From Catalinimonas alkaloidigena (GTDB lineage Bacteria; Bacteroidota; Bacteroidia; Cytophagales; Flexibacteraceae), in contig NZ_FNFO01000005.1 of NCBI RefSeq assembly GCF_900100765.1, forward strand, positions 62,001 through 126,000: a DNA stretch of 64,000 nt, written 5' to 3'. Below the pieces are notes generated by a model. That model was not told where the DNA came from. It saw nothing but the letters and a program-made list of their open reading frames with translations, and made no database searches. This document shows positions 61,641-64,000 of the stretch, piece after piece. The position numbers and the translations under genes were made by a program. The stretch's first letter is position 1. Each line of letters starts with the position of its first letter.

Positions 61641-63209
61641 TTAAAATACGATTTTAAACGTAGTGCCCTCTCCCACACGGCTCTCCACCCCAATCGAGCC
61701 GCCCTGCGATTCGATCTGATTCTTGGTGATGAACAACCCCACTCCGCGGGCATCGGGGTGTCCATGGAACGTTTTGTGCAGTCCGAACAGCTTGGTACCA
61801 TGCCGTTCCAGATCAATGCCAACGCCGTTGTCCTGGCAGGTCAGTACCACGCGTCCGTCTTCGCTGCGGTGGGTCCGGAAACAGACCTGCGCTGTCCGAT
61901 CGGCAGCCCGGTACTTGATGGCATTGGTCAGCAGATTCAGCATGATGCTTTCCAGGTACACTTTCGGGTAAGTGACCGTCGGGCACTCCGTAAAATGGGC
62001 ACACACGCGCGCGCCACTCTCCTGGATCTGCGCCACCAGGCTTTCGTTCAGATGGCACAGCACTTCCTCAAAGCGCAGCTCTTCGCTCACCAGCGTATCG
62101 TCCGTCTGCACGCGCACCACTTCGGTCAGGTCTTTGACGGTTTCGGCGAGCCGCCCCGCCACTTTGCGGAGTTGTTGCAGCAGAATTTCTTTCTCTGCAC
62201 TGTGGGCACTGCGGTCGTACAGTTCCAGAATAGTCGCCAGATTAGTCACCGGCGAGCGCAGGTTGTGGGAAACGATAAACGCAAATTCCTGCAACATCTG
62301 GTTGCGGCCACGCAAGAGGTGCGTGGTCTCTTCCAGCGCCGCCACGTGGGTTTGCAGCTCGTGCTCCAACTGCTTCAGCAAGGTCACGTCGCGCGCCACC
62401 GTCAACACCGCGGGCGCGCCCGCTTCGGACAGCGACAACGGTACTGCCGAGATGACGTAATTGCGGCGGATTCCCCCCTCGCCCGGAATGCCCGACAGGT
62501 AGTCGAACGTACGGGCCTCGCCCGTCGCAATCACCTCCCGCACCTGCTGCACAAAGATTTCGGCCTGTGGCCCTGGTCGGCTCACCTCCTGAAACGTACG
62601 ACCCTCGATCTGGTCAGGCGATATGCCGGCCAGGCGGCGGATCGACTGGTTGATGAACTTGTAGCGCATGTCTTCGTCGAGGTACGCCACAATGTCCGGA
62701 TTGTGCTCGACCAGGGCTTTGAACTGTGCTTCGCTGCGACGCAGCTCCTGGTTGGCTTTTTCCAGCTCGGCCGTGCGTCGTTGCAGTGCCTCCTCCAGTT
62801 CGGCGGGGGTTTTCAGGGCCAGGGCCTGAGGCGCCACCCGGTACATGGCGATGAGCGTGGTCCACGACACCAAGCCGGTGCCCAGCAACAAAAGGGCATT
62901 GAACCGGTAGACCGGCACCCAGAACATGAGCGCGTCCATCAGGTGTGTCGCACCGCAGAACAAAATGAATGCGGTGAACCAGGCAAATATCTTCCGAAAG
63001 GGCAGATCGGGGCGCTTCCGCACCAGATAGAGTAACATGAGCGGAATGGCAAAATACGCGCTCCAGACGGCCAGATTCGCGCCGATGTACAACCACCCAT
63101 GCAGATCGCTCCAGCGACCGCAATGCCACCGAGCCGGAAAATCGGCGGTATCCCACAAATGCGTAAGAAAATGGTGTAGCTGATCCATAACCGGTGAGGT
63201 ACCCGACAA
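61641..63209 (-). CDS. Ethylene-receptor-like PAS histidine kinase
   Basis: 522 residues. Three N-terminal TM helices (about 38-63, 73-95, 101-124). Helix 1 includes SAYFAIPLMLLYLVRKRPDL and helix 2 FILFCGATHLMDAL, the latter matching the Cu(I)/ethylene site of plant ETR1 (C-G-A-T-H; here Cys 85, His 89); Tyr 52, Ile 55, Pro 56 and Ile 82 also match, while the helix-1 Asp of ETR1 is Asn 45 here. A coiled-coil (ELEEALQRRTAELEKANQEL), a PAS domain (about 160-280) and a kinase follow: His 315 in FIVSHNLRSP, N-box TNAIK (Asn 429), DNGVGI (460-465), GVGLFITK (489-496). It likely senses a small molecule at the membrane and phosphorylates the neighbouring receiver. A later start at residue 8 is possible. 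Confidence 0.88.
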   Translation of the reverse strand: MSGTSPVMDQLHHFLTHLWDTADFPARWHCGRWSDLHGWLYIGANLAVWSAYFAIPLMLLYLVRKRPDLPFRKIFAWFTAFILFCGATHLMDALMFWVPVYRFNALLLLGTGLVSWTTLIAMYRVAPQALALKTPAELEEALQRRTAELEKANQELRRSEAQFKALVEHNPDIVAYLDEDMRYKFINQSIRRLAGISPDQIEGRTFQEVSRPGPQAEIFVQQVREVIATGEARTFDYLSGIPGEGGIRRNYVISAVPLSLSEAGAPAVLTVARDVTLLKQLEHELQTHVAALEETTHLLRGRNQMLQEFAFIVSHNLRSPVTNLATILELYDRSAHSAEKEILLQQLRKVAGRLAETVKDLTEVVRVQTDDTLVSEELRFEEVLCHLNESLVAQIQESGARVCAHFTECPTVTYPKVYLESIMLNLLTNAIKYRAADRTAQVCFRTHRSEDGRVVLTCQDNGVGIDLERHGTKLFGLHKTFHGHPDARGVGLFITKNQIESQGGSIGVESRVGEGTTFKIVF

Positions 63210-63369
63210 GAGCAGTCAAGCTACCTGCAACAACTCTATTAAACGACGAATGAACGATAATAATAGACGAAACAACATTGCAATATACAAGATCGGCGCT
63301 AGTTCCTTGCATCGCATTTGCCGCGAATCCTCCAAGGTCATGTAAGTAGTGCCCTGATTTTCAAGCGTT

Positions 63370-64000
63370 TTAGAACAACGCGGCCACCTGCATGCGGCCG
63401 ATGTGGACCGGGGCGGTCGACTGTGCTTTGCGGCCTTCGTACTGAAAGGTGAGTTGTAGGCCGTTGGCCAGTTTCTGCTGCCAGTTGACGGCCCACGTAA
63501 AGTTGTTGCCCGGCTGGAGGGCTTCCAGCATTTCGTACGCCAGGGGCGAATTGGCGTTGCCCGTAAACGCAATGCGCACGTATTGGAGCGACGCATTGAC
63601 GCTGCGGACCGAGACTTTCTGCCAGCGCAGTTCGGTACCGGCTTTGCTCACCGTAGCGCGCTCGGCACCGTCGAGGTTCTGTTTGCCGGAGCGGCTCAGC
63701 AATCCCGTCAGGCGGAAACTGGCACCCGGCTGCCACGACAACTCCGGGTTGAGCTCGCGAATCAGGATGGTGTAGTTGCGGTTGTCCAGAAAATCGGAGC
63801 GTGACGTGCGTTGCTGCTGAAATGCGGCCAGTTGCACGTTGAACTTGCGTTTCAGGTTCAGGCGCATGTTCAGCCGCAGTTCGTCGGTCTGTCGCGCGTC
63901 GAACCCCGCCGTCAGCAATTGCTTCTGCCGTAGCTGCAACGTACCCATGTCCCACCCAAACTGCGGATTGGTGCGGTTGAAAAAGAGGGTAGAACGCAGG
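63370..64000 (-). CDS. C-terminal end of a large outer-membrane-type beta protein (partial)
   Basis: About 210 codons; the open frame runs off the right edge without an in-frame stop, so the gene is much longer. Translation near the edge reads LRSTLFFNRTNPQFGWDMG, then LQLRQKQLLTAGFDARQTDE and alternating strands (LRLNMRLNLKRKFNVQLAAF, ASLQYVRIAFTGNANSPLAY, FTWAVNWQQKLANGLQLTFQ, YEGRKAQS) that resemble the end of an outer-membrane beta barrel. It ends HIGRMQVAALF, with a terminal Phe. A large surface or secretion-related protein is likely; it is not recognised further. Confidence 0.6.
   Translation of the reverse strand, partial: LRSTLFFNRTNPQFGWDMGTLQLRQKQLLTAGFDARQTDELRLNMRLNLKRKFNVQLAAFQQQRTSRSDFLDNRNYTILIRELNPELSWQPGASFRLTGLLSRSGKQNLDGAERATVSKAGTELRWQKVSVRSVNASLQYVRIAFTGNANSPLAYEMLEALQPGNNFTWAVNWQQKLANGLQLTFQYEGRKAQSTAPVHIGRMQVAALF

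Noticed and set aside
1-64000. CRISPR arrays, insertion sequences, prophage or integrase genes.
   Set aside because: No regularly spaced direct repeats, transposase, integrase or phage structural motifs were seen on either strand; the tRNA-Asp gene shows no duplicated 3' end that would mark an integration site.

Overview
The window (about 58% G+C) reads as a chromosome segment of a member of the Bacteroidota, most likely of the Cytophagales. The evidence is five large secreted proteins that end in a type IX secretion (T9SS) type A sorting domain, a lone FtsX/MacB-type permease without an adjacent ATPase, a TonB receptor with an N-terminal carboxypeptidase-like domain, a MoxR/DUF58/DUF4350/DUF4129 cluster, starts without Shine-Dalgarno sequences, and a TAnnTTTG-type promoter in front of the tRNA gene. 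The species cannot be named from the sequence. There is no CRISPR array, no recognisable insertion sequence and no prophage.

Layout. 1-11 kb: the start of a sugar-dehydrogenase-like lipoprotein, a large T9SS protein with receptor-L-like repeats and two carbohydrate-binding-like modules, an AmpG-like MFS transporter, an FtsX permease, and a second T9SS protein that carries a tandem copy of the same module. 11-21 kb: a long minus-strand run MscS - DUF58 - MoxR - DUF4350 - DUF4129 - three paralogous membrane proteins - SpoIIM, with an RDD-family gene diverging from its upstream end. 21-30 kb: a Tat-exported sugar-isomerase-like protein, a lipoprotein, a beta-propeller T9SS protein, a TPR-HTH regulator and a thioredoxin-like YyaL homologue. 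30-41 kb: a secreted GH10 xylanase, an AraC regulator divergent from a siderophore receptor/lipoprotein/PepSY iron-uptake operon, and a GH78 rhamnosidase.

41-47 kb: an AT-rich orphan gene, a HipA-like kinase with DUF3037, an aldo/keto reductase, a GMC oxidoreductase, an unusual methyltransferase and a second RDD protein. 47-56 kb: tRNA-Asp, then housekeeping and repair genes (YheT-like hydrolase, alkyladenine glycosylase, ung, apaG, a methyltransferase, a PolX homologue with a degenerate polymerase site), an M43 metalloprotease with a T9SS tail, and pcm. 56-64 kb: a polyprenyl glycosylphosphotransferase, an FkbM methyltransferase, a Na/Ca antiporter, a 2'-5' RNA ligase-like protein, a SAP-domain protein, a response regulator with a histidine kinase whose N-terminus closely resembles the plant ethylene-receptor sensor, and the end of a large outer-membrane-type protein.

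Together the genes suggest a polymer-degrading free-living or plant-debris-associated bacterium (xylanase, rhamnosidase, secreted carbohydrate-binding proteins, siderophore uptake). The observations most worth pursuing are the ethylene-receptor-like kinase, the membrane-protein trio inside the MoxR-SpoIIM cluster, the AT-rich islet beside the HipA-like/DUF3037 pair, the nested dyads before the aldo/keto reductase, and the apparently polymerase-dead PolX.
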